Numbered from the stretch's first letter, positions 8,659 to 17,226 are shown. The stretch is 64,000 nucleotides of DNA from Lachnospiraceae bacterium (GCA_910575475.1 CAJTGD010000033.1:1-64000), one strand, 5' to 3'. Translations and numbers: made by a program. Notes: generated from the sequence alone by a model not told the origin.

Positions 8659-10911
8659 ATGAAGACAAGATTGGAAGCAATTTGTAAAAAGTCGATCGCA
8701 GAGAGCAGTTATGAGGAAATTTATAAAGCGCTGATGACCATTATAAAGGAAGAGAGCAGGGCAAAGGAGAAGGCAGTCAGGGGCCGGAAGCTGTATTATA
8801 TATCCGCGGAATTTTTGATCGGGAAGCTGCTGAGCAATAACCTGATCAATCTGGGGATCTATGATGAGGTGGATGCGCTCTTGAAGGAATCCGGAAAATC
8901 TCTGGCAGAGCTGGAAGAGATCGAGCCGGAGCCCAGTCTTGGAAACGGGGGACTGGGACGTCTGGCAGCTTGCTTCCTGGATTCTCTCGCAACGCTGGAC
9001 CTGCCGGGGGACGGTGTGGGGTTGCGTTATCACTGCGGGCTGTTCCACCAGAATTTCCGGAATCATTTTCAAAATGAGACGCCGGACTACTGGCTGAACG
9101 GCGCTCAGTGGGCAGAGGATACCGGGAAGACCTACCCGGTCAGCCTTGCCGGAAAGGAGTATGAGGCGCGTCTGTACCGGCTGGATGTGACCGGCTATGA
9201 CGGACGGACCAATAAGCTGAATCTGTTTGACCTGGATACGGTGGACGAGGGCATCATCTCGGAGGGGATCGATTTTGATAAGACAGAGATCGGCAAGAAC
9301 CTGACCCTGTTTTTGTACCCGGATGACAGCGATGAGGAAGGCCGCAAGCTGCGTATCTACCAGCAGTACCTGATGGTCAGCGCCGGGGCGCAGATGATCC
9401 TGGAGGAATGCGAGGAGCGGGGCTGCAAGCTTCACGACCTTGCGGATTACGCGGCCATCCAGATCAATGATACCCACCCGTCCATGGTGATCCCGGAGCT
9501 GATCCGGCTGCTTGAGGAAAAGGGGATCGAATTTGAAGAGGCGGCGGAGATCGTGACCAAAACCTGCGCGTATACGAACCATACCATTCTGGCGGAAGCA
9601 TTGGAAAAATGGCCCGAAAGCTACCTGGAAGAGGTGGTTCCGCAGCTCATGCCCGTGATCCGCAAGCTGGATGAAGCGGTCAGGGAAAAAACGGACAGGG
9701 AAGATCTGGCGGTCATTGACAAGGGGCATCTGGTCCACATGGCGAATATGGACATTCATTTTACCCACAGTACAAACGGCGTGGCGGCCCTTCATACGGA
9801 GATCCTGAAGGAAAGCGAGCTGAACCAGTTTTATCAGCTTTATCCGGAGAAATTTAACAATAAGACCAATGGGATCACGTTCCGGCGGTGGCTCCTTTCC
9901 TGCAACCACGAGCTGGCAGCGTATATCGAGAGCCTGATCGGGCCGGGCTTCAAGAAGGACGCGTCGGAGCTGAAAAAACTGGCTTCCTTTGCGGAGGACC
10001 ATGCAGTCTTAAAGCGACTGATGGAGATCAAGACTTCCAATAAGAAGAAGCTCTCCGAGTGGCTGTACAAAAAGCAGGGAGTTGCGCTGAATCCGGATTC
10101 GATCTTTTCCATTCAGTCCAAGCGCCTGCATGAGTATAAGCGGCAGCAGCTGAACCTGCTGTATCTCATTCATCAGTATTTTGAGATCAAGAGCGGACAC
10201 CTTCCGGCGGCGCCGATTACCGCTGTGTTCGGGGCAAAGGCGGCTCCGGCCTACGTTACGGCGAAAAATATCATCCATGCGCTATTGACCTTGTCGAAGG
10301 TGATCGAAAAGGATCCGGAGGTTTCCAAGTGGATCCAGATCGTGCTGGTCGAAAACTATAATGTGACTGCCGCGGAAAAGATGATTCCGGCCTGTGACCT
10401 GTCCGAGCAGATCAGCCTTGCTTCCAAGGAGGCGTCCGGCACCGGAAACATGAAGTTCATGCTGAACGGAGCGGTCACGCTTGGAACGCTGGACGGGGCA
10501 AATGTGGAGATCGCGGACTGTGTGGGAGGAGAGAACATCTATATCTTCGGGCAGAGCAGCAGGCAGGTGATCCGGCTCTATGAGAAAGGGGATTACTGTG
10601 CACGGGAATGGTATGAGACGGATCCCAATCTCCGGCGCGCGGTAGACTTTATCGACGGAGAGCGGATGCTGGCAGAAGGAGATGCGGGGAGTCTTAAGAG
10701 CCTGAAAAACGAACTGGTTGGAAAAGACTGGTTCCAGACATTCCCTGATTTTAACGCTTATGTTGTGCGCAAAAACCAGGCGGTCACGGACTATGCCGTG
10801 AACCCGGAGAAATGGGCGAGGATGGCGCTGATCAATATCAGCGAGGCGGGATACTTCTCTTCGGACCGGACGATCGCGGAGTATAATGAGGATATCTGGC
10901 ATCTGGGATGA
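8659..10911 (+). CDS. glgP: Glycogen/alpha-glucan phosphorylase
   Basis: Releases glucose 1-phosphate from alpha-1,4-glucans using inorganic phosphate and pyridoxal phosphate. The 750-residue length fits the shorter clostridial members. Visible signatures are EPSLGNGGLGRLAACFLDS near residue 92, the FNNKTNGITFRRW segment near 395, KRLHEYKRQQLN near 489, and EASGTGNMKFMLNGA near 593, whose Lys carries the cofactor. AAAGGAG precedes the ATG. A strong terminator follows at 11018-11056, so it appears to be monocistronic. The mature enzyme is cytosolic and would mobilise glycogen or imported maltodextrin. Confidence 0.97.
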   Translation: MKTRLEAICKKSIAESSYEEIYKALMTIIKEESRAKEKAVRGRKLYYISAEFLIGKLLSNNLINLGIYDEVDALLKESGKSLAELEEIEPEPSLGNGGLGRLAACFLDSLATLDLPGDGVGLRYHCGLFHQNFRNHFQNETPDYWLNGAQWAEDTGKTYPVSLAGKEYEARLYRLDVTGYDGRTNKLNLFDLDTVDEGIISEGIDFDKTEIGKNLTLFLYPDDSDEEGRKLRIYQQYLMVSAGAQMILEECEERGCKLHDLADYAAIQINDTHPSMVIPELIRLLEEKGIEFEEAAEIVTKTCAYTNHTILAEALEKWPESYLEEVVPQLMPVIRKLDEAVREKTDREDLAVIDKGHLVHMANMDIHFTHSTNGVAALHTEILKESELNQFYQLYPEKFNNKTNGITFRRWLLSCNHELAAYIESLIGPGFKKDASELKKLASFAEDHAVLKRLMEIKTSNKKKLSEWLYKKQGVALNPDSIFSIQSKRLHEYKRQQLNLLYLIHQYFEIKSGHLPAAPITAVFGAKAAPAYVTAKNIIHALLTLSKVIEKDPEVSKWIQIVLVENYNVTAAEKMIPACDLSEQISLASKEASGTGNMKFMLNGAVTLGTLDGANVEIADCVGGENIYIFGQSSRQVIRLYEKGDYCAREWYETDPNLRRAVDFIDGERMLAEGDAGSLKSLKNELVGKDWFQTFPDFNAYVVRKNQAVTDYAVNPEKWARMALINISEAGYFSSDRTIAEYNEDIWHLG

Positions 10912-11017
10912 CAAGGGTACCTGTTGTAACGGCCGCGGCCCATAAGGAAAGATTGCAAAAATTATGACGACTGCCATGTAAATGGCAAAAATAAAAAATG
11001 CTATGTAAGAGGTCTGC

Positions 11018-11056
11018 AATAGGGGGATAGAATTAGATCCCCCTATTATTTTTTTG
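11018..11056 (+). terminator. Intrinsic terminator after glgP
   Basis: An 11-bp perfect stem (AATAGGGGGAT at 11018-11028 with its complement at 11037-11047) is followed by a run of T with one A. Confidence 0.9.
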
Positions 11057-11073
11057 AAAAATGCATTGACATT

Positions 11074-11350
11074 CAATCTTAATGGGAAAGAGCCGGGAAT
11101 CAATGAACGGTTTGATTATGTCGCCAGAACCCAGGAGAGGCTTGCGTCCTGTAACAGGCTGCATTTATCGGAAGAGGCTGCGTGGAACAAAAAGGATTTG
11201 GATTTTGTGCTCGGGTTCACGGAAAATCATGCCGGGGCGGATCGGATTGGAACCTACGCCTTGTCCTGACAAAAATATCAGGCGTATTATTCACCATTAT
11301 ATACGCAATGCTGTACTAGCCCGAGTTTTTGGCAAATTTGAGGCATCAGC
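11074..11350 (+). pseudogene. Remnant of a 17.4-18.8 kb-type gene with a large internal deletion
   Basis: Positions 11074-11255 align without gaps to 17864-18045, the middle of the 445-residue gene, at constant offset 6790 with about seven mismatches by eye. The resemblance then stops. Further on, a frame ending near 11352 encodes LARVFGKFEASA, like the C-terminal LARVFEKLKSV of the intact gene. Both copies are followed by related terminators. The simplest reading is a paralogue that lost its 5' end and most of its 3' half. It stands directly upstream of the BlaR1 promoter. Confidence 0.85.
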
Positions 11351-11364
11351 CTGACCGCAAATAG

Positions 11365-11406
11365 AAAGACGCCAAAAATTCAGTTCGGATTTTTGGCGTC
11401 TTTTTT
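11365..11406 (+). terminator. Terminator kept from the decayed gene
   Basis: A 15-bp stem (11365-11379 with 11389-11403) and T-run. Loop sequence TTCAGTTCGG and stem pattern match the terminator at 18772-18812, supporting duplication of the gene with its terminator. Confidence 0.88.
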
Positions 11407-11438
11407 GGCCTTGTATATTATTTTTCTGAAAAATGGTA

Positions 11439-11467
11439 TTGACTATTCTTTTGTGTTCATATACAAT
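11439..11467 (+). promoter_or_regulatory. Sigma-A-type promoter of the BlaR1/BlaI genes
   Basis: TTGACT at 11439-11444, exact 17-bp spacer, TACAAT at 11462-11467. The -10 overlaps an AT-rich stretch (ATATACAATTTATACT) with TATAC/TATAC half-sites that could bind the BlaI-like repressor, but no clean operator dyad is evident. Confidence 0.75.
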
Positions 11468-11505
11468 TTATACTAAGAATATTTAATACAAAAAGAGGAG
11501 ATGGA

Positions 11506-12834
11506 ATGCTAACTAATTTTTTGCTGATTATGTCACTTTCGGGAAGTGTTATTTTGCTCTTGTATCTACTCGTATCTCCAATTGCGAAAAGGTATTTTTC
11601 ATTGGCATGGAGATATCGTATTTTAAAGATCGCGCTCGCTTTTTATCTGATTCCGTTTCCGGCTGTCTTACCTGAAATCAGGGATTCGATATTTGGCTTC
11701 TGTCCGCTGGCGGTTGATCTGTTAAGCCGGCCGGTCAGCCTTATGAACACAAGCTATGCAATTTATGCAGATGGCGGTTCCTTATATGTATCATCAGGGT
11801 TGGAAAAAATGCTCATATTCATACTGGGGATGGGAGTTCTCTCATTTGCGGTTATTTCGTGGTATGCCCTTCGATATTGGAAAATGAGAAAAATATGCCT
11901 GAACTATTCAGATATACCAGTGGGGCAGAAACAGCAGGATATATTTCATTCGATAAAAAATGAATTGGATATCAGAAGAAACGTAAAGCTTTTATGCTCT
12001 GAATACTGTAAGGTGCCGATCACGATGGGAATCTGTTCTCCAACGGTCATAATCCCTCCATGGAACCGGGATGAGGTTGACCAGGACTTATATCATGATG
12101 TGCTAAAGCATGAGCTGGTACATATTAAACATAGGGATGTCCTTATAAGATTTTTAGGTATTGCGGCTATAGCAGTCCATTGGTTCAACCCGTTTACATA
12201 TATCCTATACAATGAGATTTTAAATATCAGTGAGATATATTGTGACAGTATTGTGCTGAGAGGGAAAGAAGAACAAGAGCGTAAAGCATATGGCGAATTG
12301 CTTCTGAAGCTTGCGGTACAGAAAAGTATGGCCAGTAATGAGTTCGCTGTTGGGATTTTAGGAGGAAATAGTAAGAGAGCTTTCAAAAGGAGGATTGTGG
12401 AAATGAAAACAGTTAGAAAAAATAAAAGAATTTTGTCTGCGCTGATAACGGCGTTGATTTCTTTAATGGGCGGGCTTACAGTCTGCGCGTATGATCCGCC
12501 GGTGAATATAACGGATCATGGACCTGTCTACGCTGAGCAGGGATTTGATTTCCAGTTTACCGTGGGGGAATTAAAGCTGGAGGTTGAAGAACTTCCATAT
12601 GAGCAGTTCTTTGTTGACGATGCCGGAAATGTATATGAGATAAAGGGCGATAGCAATGATACAAGGGCCGCTTGCAAACACAAATATGTTGCGGGGACAA
12701 CAACATCCCATAGTAAAAACAGTAGCGGAGGCTGTACAGTGACAGTCTATGAAGCACAAAGGTGTTTACTTTGCGGATATATAAAAAAAGGTGATAAAAT
12801 TAATTTAATAACATATGAAAAATGTCTGCATTGA
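11506..12834 (+). CDS. BlaR1/MecR1-type M56 membrane metallopeptidase, non-penicillin sensor
   Basis: A 442-residue sensor-protease. Several transmembrane helices surround a cytoplasmic M56 zinc-protease domain with HELVH at residues 202-206 and a downstream SEIYCD segment (Glu 243) as the likely third zinc ligand. A last helix at about 309-329 leads to an outside domain of about 113 residues. In BlaR1 this part is a penicillin-binding domain of some 250 residues with SxxK; here it is short and carries CKHKY, a lone Cys, CLLC and a final C, suggesting a small metal- or disulfide-bound fold. Ligand unknown. The protease would be expected to cleave the BlaI-like repressor encoded 21 bp downstream. 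AGAGGAG supports the ATG at 11506. An 88-bp decayed copy of its 5' end occurs at 16216-16303. Confidence 0.88.
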   Translation: MLTNFLLIMSLSGSVILLLYLLVSPIAKRYFSLAWRYRILKIALAFYLIPFPAVLPEIRDSIFGFCPLAVDLLSRPVSLMNTSYAIYADGGSLYVSSGLEKMLIFILGMGVLSFAVISWYALRYWKMRKICLNYSDIPVGQKQQDIFHSIKNELDIRRNVKLLCSEYCKVPITMGICSPTVIIPPWNRDEVDQDLYHDVLKHELVHIKHRDVLIRFLGIAAIAVHWFNPFTYILYNEILNISEIYCDSIVLRGKEEQERKAYGELLLKLAVQKSMASNEFAVGILGGNSKRAFKRRIVEMKTVRKNKRILSALITALISLMGGLTVCAYDPPVNITDHGPVYAEQGFDFQFTVGELKLEVEELPYEQFFVDDAGNVYEIKGDSNDTRAACKHKYVAGTTTSHSKNSSGGCTVTVYEAQRCLLCGYIKKGDKINLITYEKCLH

Positions 12835-12855
12835 TGAAGGAAAGGGGAAGATTGT

Positions 12856-13224
12856 ATGGGAAGAAATTACGGATTGTCTAATACGGAAATGCTGATTATG
12901 GAGCTGCTGTGGCGGACGGGGGAACCTATGTCTTTTAAAGAGATCATGGACGTAGCACAGAATGAATGGAAAAAAACATGGAAAGCGCAAACTTTAAACA
13001 CGTATTTGATCAATTTGCAAAAAATCAAAATGGTAGGAACAGACCGGAGCTCTACACATTATATGTATTATGCATTGTGTAGCAAGGAGGAGCTGATCCA
13101 TAACTGGACGCGGCATTTGGTAGAGGAATGCTTTGACAATTCCATCAGCCGGCTATTTGCTGCCTTTATAGGCGACAAAAAACTCTCCGAGGAAGAGACA
13201 GAGGAATTGAGAAGGATGATATGA
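12856..13224 (+). CDS. BlaI/MecI/CopY-family repressor
   Basis: A 122-residue winged-helix repressor (Penicillinase_R family). The N-terminal half LSNTEMLIMELLWRTGEPMSFKEI and TLNTYLINLQKIKMV gives helix-turn-helix and wing; the C-terminal helices would dimerise and carry the protease cleavage site. Spacing of 21 bp from the sensor-protease gene and an AAGGAAAGGGGA site indicate one operon. In characterised pairs the repressor dimer binds the operon's own promoter until cleaved by the activated M56 protease. No beta-lactamase or penicillin-binding protein gene is nearby, so the regulon must be something else, probably the following unknown genes. Confidence 0.9.
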   Translation: MGRNYGLSNTEMLIMELLWRTGEPMSFKEIMDVAQNEWKKTWKAQTLNTYLINLQKIKMVGTDRSSTHYMYYALCSKEELIHNWTRHLVEECFDNSISRLFAAFIGDKKLSEEETEELRRMI

Positions 13225-13273
13225 AAGATTTTGCAGAGAGTTTGAGAGGAAATTAAGAAAGAGGGTGATGTGA

Positions 13274-13420
13274 ATGAGATATGCTATAGAAAATCGAGAC
13301 AAGACATATGGAGTTGCAGACTCAGGTTTTCTATGAAAAAATGTGGCAATAAACGAACAGTTTGATTTTACCGAGAAACTATCAGATATGCTTTTTTTAA
13401 GAAGTAAGAGTCATCAATGA
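13274..13420 (+). pseudogene. Small ORF interrupted by an in-frame TGA
   Basis: After a GAGGGTGATG-type binding site an ATG opens a 20-codon frame that ends in TGA at 13334-13336. The same frame then continues for 27 codons to another TGA at 13418-13420. The residues on both sides look like ordinary protein (AIENRDKTYGVADSGFL, then NEQFDFTEKLSDMLFL). It may be a small gene broken by a nonsense mutation, or two unrelated short frames. No function is recognised. Confidence 0.4.
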
Positions 13421-13422
13421 TC

Positions 13423-13456
13423 ACTATGGCGGTTTTACAGGAACCGCCATAGTTTC
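13423..13456 (+). terminator. Hairpin terminator between blaI and the 658-aa gene
   Basis: A perfect 12-bp stem, ACTATGGCGGTT at 13423-13434 with its complement at 13442-13453, then TTT. The short T-run makes termination probably partial, so the next gene may be read through. Confidence 0.65.
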
Positions 13457-13479
13457 GTGGTTATATGAGGAGATGCTTT

Positions 13480-15456
13480 ATGAATGCAAATATGAATACC
13501 AGTTATCAATCCGTAACAAATTATGAAGAAGCGGTCAGCAGGCGGAAGGCTTATACACAAGCTTCGCGCTCAGCAGTAAAGACTTCCGGAGATATTCAGC
13601 AGAAGGAAATTGCTGCTTCAAAAGATGAGGTGCTGATATCCAGAACCGCCCTAAGCGGAGCAGAGAGCCAGACCCGGGAGGCAGAGAACCAGGCGGCGGA
13701 TATTCAGGCGGAGCACAAGTCTGAGATGCAGATGAAGAGCGGAATACTTTCCTCCACTGATAAGACATTTATCCAGCTGGCAGGAAAATATCGTGACCTG
13801 ACAAAGGATCGTTCCACATGGCCCAGTATCAAAGAACTGGAACTGCTGACAAACCGTACTGTACGTCAGGAAACAGAACAGACGGTGGAAAGCCTGCTCA
13901 GAGAAAGTGGAATCCAGATCCCGGAAGGGCAGTCTGTCCGCCTGACGGTAGATTCCTGTGACTATTACATCCGGGTGGAAGGGCTGGAGGATAAAGCGCT
14001 GGCAGAGTCGATCGAAAAAGCGCTGAACCAGGGACAAAATGGATTCAATTTATTTACCCATATCCAAAGGTGCGCGCCGTCAAAATTCGGATATGATAAC
14101 CCTTCCCAATTTGACTCAGAGGCAGCTGAAAAATCTAAGATTTACCATCTGGTGAAAGAAATGACAGGCTATGATCTCCGCGAGCTCCGAAATGAAGACG
14201 GGAAGTTTTATACGCCGGATGGTGACGACCTGTGGCTGGAGCTAAAGGAAAAAGCGAAAGCCTATGTTCCATTCCAGCTGGAGAAATATCAGGAAGGCTA
14301 TGAGAAGCTGGCGAAAACCGGATGGGAAGGCTCTCCGGATTATGCCCTGAGCCTGGAGTACACAGACAGGCATTTGCTGGATATTGATACGGAATATGGC
14401 TATGGCGTCGGCCAGACGGACTGGCAGGAGGAATTACTTCCGAATCTGCCTGCGGAAGCGGAAGGTGAAGAGGAGGAAACGATACAGGGAGAGAACGCAC
14501 CACAAGAGCAGACGGAAGCAAAAAGTACCGGGGAGGTATCACAGGATGAAACGGTTTCCGGGAAAGTAGTAGACCCAAATCTGGCATTTCCAAAATTTAA
14601 TCCGGCGCTTAAGTATGCAAAGTACCTGAAAGTATTGGACGAATATTATGAAAAACAGAACGAAGAGAACCTGAGATTTGCAAATCCGGAAGGGCATATC
14701 CGTGATAAATATTATAATCAGAAATCCCCCTATTACATCCGGGGATTGTCACCGCGGGAACGGGAGATCGGGATGGAGCAGGAGATTGGGATGCTGTGCG
14801 GCAGGGAGCCGTCTCTCAATAGTTACGATCCGGTGATCCAGAGGACATTCGGGGGCTGTAATGCCTTTCAGGCCGATCAGGAATACAATCAGGAAATGCG
14901 CGGACAGATCAATGACTGTATCAATCAGATCTTTTCAGCGAACGGAATCGTGATCCCTGACGGCACAGAACTGCGTCTGACAGTAGATCCGTATGATTAC
15001 AGGATCCATGCGGAGGGAGTGGAAAAGGAACTTGCCGCGGCAATCGAATCGGCATTGAATTTCGGAGAGAATGGCCATTCTCTATACAGTCATATCTCAT
15101 ACTGTAGTCAGAGCAATATCAATATGGGGCAGCAGGGATCAGACCAGTATGTGCAGGGTGATAAGGCGAAAGCAGCGGTTTACCATATGGTAAGGCAGCT
15201 TACCGACTATGATCTGAGAACGCTGGAAAATAAAAATGGCAGATTCTATACTCCTGACGGCAGTGATCTGTGGGAGGTTTTATCGAATCGGTATAAAGAG
15301 ATGGCTGAAAACGGAGAGGCAGTCTCCTTCAGGCTGGAGGATTACTACGATCACTATCGGAGGATCGCAAAAGAGGGATGGGACAGAGGAATGGATGCGA
15401 ACCTTACGATCGGATATCAAAACGGGGCGCTTTATGATGTGGATTCATATATGTAA
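13480..15456 (+). CDS. Conserved-looking protein with an internal duplication, no signal peptide
   Basis: A 658-residue hydrophilic protein, no membrane segment or export signal. Its two halves repeat. In the first half a block of about 170 residues runs from GIQIPEGQSVRLTVDSCDYY, through ALNQGQNGFNLFTHI and TGYDLRELRNEDGKFYTPDG, to LSLEYTDRHLLDID. In the second half the same order appears: GIVIPDGTELRLTVDPYDYR, ALNFGENGHSLYSHI, TDYDLRTLENKNGRFYTPDG, LTIGYQNGALYDVD. Between them lie an acidic linker and a helical DKYYNQKSPYYIRGLSPRERE segment that reminds me of the DUF4885 family; unverified. The ATG at 13480 is preferred over 13465 because of GAGGAG 8 nt upstream. It follows the BlaI-like gene across a weak terminator. 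Confidence 0.75.
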   Translation: MNANMNTSYQSVTNYEEAVSRRKAYTQASRSAVKTSGDIQQKEIAASKDEVLISRTALSGAESQTREAENQAADIQAEHKSEMQMKSGILSSTDKTFIQLAGKYRDLTKDRSTWPSIKELELLTNRTVRQETEQTVESLLRESGIQIPEGQSVRLTVDSCDYYIRVEGLEDKALAESIEKALNQGQNGFNLFTHIQRCAPSKFGYDNPSQFDSEAAEKSKIYHLVKEMTGYDLRELRNEDGKFYTPDGDDLWLELKEKAKAYVPFQLEKYQEGYEKLAKTGWEGSPDYALSLEYTDRHLLDIDTEYGYGVGQTDWQEELLPNLPAEAEGEEEETIQGENAPQEQTEAKSTGEVSQDETVSGKVVDPNLAFPKFNPALKYAKYLKVLDEYYEKQNEENLRFANPEGHIRDKYYNQKSPYYIRGLSPREREIGMEQEIGMLCGREPSLNSYDPVIQRTFGGCNAFQADQEYNQEMRGQINDCINQIFSANGIVIPDGTELRLTVDPYDYRIHAEGVEKELAAAIESALNFGENGHSLYSHISYCSQSNINMGQQGSDQYVQGDKAKAAVYHMVRQLTDYDLRTLENKNGRFYTPDGSDLWEVLSNRYKEMAENGEAVSFRLEDYYDHYRRIAKEGWDRGMDANLTIGYQNGALYDVDSYM

Positions 15457-15542
15457 AAAAGTAGTAGGTCATATTACAGGATATAAATAAAAATCAATTT
15501 TATATACTTGAAGAATATCAATATGCCTCTGGGATATTTTTA

Positions 15543-15567
15543 TGACCAAAACAGAATTTTGTGGTCA
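15543..15567. promoter_or_regulatory. Inverted repeat TGACCA-N13-TGGTCA
   Basis: Perfect 6-bp arms in an AT-rich leader about 100 bp upstream of the 181-residue gene. It could be an operator or a short stem. No matching dyad was noticed at the BlaR1 promoter, so binding by the BlaI-like protein is not supported. Confidence 0.35.
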
Positions 15568-15662
15568 AAAGGGTGAAAAAAATATTATTTTAATGTGGCA
15601 ATTGTTTTTAATAAAACTTAATAATATTATTTAAAAGCATAGAAAAATTAGGAGTGATAATT

Positions 15663-16208
15663 ATGACCAGAAATATTACAGAAAATCTATTAATAAATAA
15701 CGTTTTATATAAGCAAGTTTTTCAGAAAGAAGATGTGGCAGAGAATACAACACAGCAGGAAAAGGCTTCTGATTTGTCACAAATGCAGAAGCGATACGAC
15801 ATAATAGAATATCAAGATAGTGAAGATTCAGCCGGAATTTATGAATTGAAAAAAGATGGAAGCGGGGTATTGCAGATCAGATTTAATCATCCCGAAGACG
15901 AAGATTCTAATGTATCTGATAATATAGAGAATGTTGATAAAAGTGAAGAAGATAATAAAAATAATGAAGGGAGTGGTGAAAAGCCAATAGTTGTGGTGAC
16001 AACCTTAGATTTGTCTGCTGTTGAGAGGGAGATAAAACAATTGAAACAACAGCAACAACAATTAGAACAGAAATTGAATTCGGCACCAGAAGAACAGAAA
16101 AAAGATATACAGGTAGAACTCAATCGGGTAATTCAGGAACTTAAACGGAAGGATACAGATACCTATCGTGATAGTCATGCCTATCGTAGACAATATACTC
16201 TTGATTAA
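15663..16208 (+). CDS. Acidic coiled-coil protein, unknown function
   Basis: A 181-residue hydrophilic protein without signal peptide. The middle is Asp/Glu/Asn-rich (about residues 75-110). The C-terminal third is a predicted coiled coil with a glutamine run, LKQQQQQLEQKLNSAPEEQ, reminiscent of FlxA-like proteins in Firmicutes. The start at 15663 is chosen because AGGAG lies 8 nt upstream; an in-frame GTG at 15654 overlaps that site. A remnant of the BlaR1 gene begins 8 bp after its stop. No catalytic motif is visible. Confidence 0.65.
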   Translation: MTRNITENLLINNVLYKQVFQKEDVAENTTQQEKASDLSQMQKRYDIIEYQDSEDSAGIYELKKDGSGVLQIRFNHPEDEDSNVSDNIENVDKSEEDNKNNEGSGEKPIVVVTTLDLSAVEREIKQLKQQQQQLEQKLNSAPEEQKKDIQVELNRVIQELKRKDTDTYRDSHAYRRQYTLD

Positions 16209-16215
16209 AGTACAA

Positions 16216-16303
16216 ATTTTTTGCTGATCATGTCACTTTCGGGAAGCGTTATTTTTATCTTGTATCTTCTCATATTTCCAATTGCGAAAAGGTATGTTTC
16301 ATA
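16216..16303 (+). pseudogene. Decayed 5' fragment of the BlaR1-type gene
   Basis: Matches 11516-11603 without gaps at constant offset 4700, with roughly ten mismatches by eye. It covers the first membrane segment of the sensor gene (LLIMSLSGSVI-like) but has no start codon of its own in context and breaks off before the second helix. It shows that a second sensor gene once stood upstream of the 287-residue gene. Confidence 0.8.
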
Positions 16304-16362
16304 TGATAATACAGTTAGAAATTATTGTGAATGATAAGTTGATAAGCGAGGAGTGATGAATC

Positions 16363-17226
16363 ATGACAATATCAGAAAGAATTACCGGACTGCCGACAAC
16401 GGTAAATATAAAATCCTTTTCTTGGATGAAATCGTTATATGCCGCCGACAATTCTGATTATACAAAAGCGGATGCGGTCAATAAGCAATTTTCAGAATAC
16501 ATTTATGAAGCAAATGAAAAGAGCGATATTAAAGCAGACCCTTGGGAGATATTACAGAACAAATATCCTGATGTGGTATATCATGTGGGTGATATTGCGA
16601 TGTTTGATAAAAATAATTTAATACCATACAGACAGGATTTTCCGGTATCAAAACTTTTTGAAAAGGATGCGGATCTTGAAAAATTGGCATCATGGAGACC
16701 GAAGATAAATTCAAATACTCCGACAGGATTTGAAGACTATATTCAGGCTGATCGGGCACGCATTCCGAAAGGAACACGCGCAGTTATGATTCATCCTGAT
16801 GTAAAGGAAAGAATGGAAAAAGATATACAATATGCAAACGATATACTCCGTAAGGTTGATGATTTTTTCCAAAGAGAAATTATGATAAATGAACAATTAG
16901 TGCCTGGATGTACTTTGGGAATGAATCAATTTGCCGCAATAGATGCAGATGGGAAAATCGGATATAATTGTTCTGTGACCCATGGGCAAAATGGCTATGA
17001 AGAACCCTGGCAGAAAAATATAACGCCGTCATTGATCAGAGAAATGGAAAAACTATATAAAGAAGCTGATACAACATCAAAAAGCAGATTGATACAGCCC
17101 GAAGATGAAAGTTATAAATTAAATATGGAAGAAAACGATCATACAGAGTATTACCAAAACATATTAGGAATTGCTTCTGAAGAAATGTGGAAGAAAAAGT
17201 ATTTACTTTCTAAATATAATATATGA
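16363..17226 (+). CDS. Conserved-looking protein of unknown function
   Basis: A 287-residue soluble protein with no signal peptide or membrane helix. It contains VVYHVGDIAMFDKNN, GFEDYIQADRARIPKGTRAVMIHP and a GCTLGMNQFAAIDADGKIGYN stretch, which look like a folded alpha/beta domain, but I do not recognise a catalytic motif. GAGGAG supports the ATG. It stands between a sensor-gene remnant and the 445-residue gene, in the same orientation. The composition is AT-rich like the rest of the island. Confidence 0.7.
   Translation: MTISERITGLPTTVNIKSFSWMKSLYAADNSDYTKADAVNKQFSEYIYEANEKSDIKADPWEILQNKYPDVVYHVGDIAMFDKNNLIPYRQDFPVSKLFEKDADLEKLASWRPKINSNTPTGFEDYIQADRARIPKGTRAVMIHPDVKERMEKDIQYANDILRKVDDFFQREIMINEQLVPGCTLGMNQFAAIDADGKIGYNCSVTHGQNGYEEPWQKNITPSLIREMEKLYKEADTTSKSRLIQPEDESYKLNMEENDHTEYYQNILGIASEEMWKKKYLLSKYNI

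Noticed and set aside
8518-10002. A 494-codon open frame on the - strand opposite glgP.
   Set aside because: Shadow of a strongly coding, GC-rich gene; no binding site, no recognisable domain, and the + strand product is unmistakable.
11506-13224. Beta-lactam resistance operon.
   Set aside because: No penicillin-binding sensor domain in the BlaR1-like protein and no beta-lactamase or PBP2a gene nearby.
13334-13336. TGA as a selenocysteine codon in the small ORF.
   Set aside because: No SECIS-like hairpin directly downstream and no selenoprotein similarity; a nonsense mutation or two peptides is simpler.
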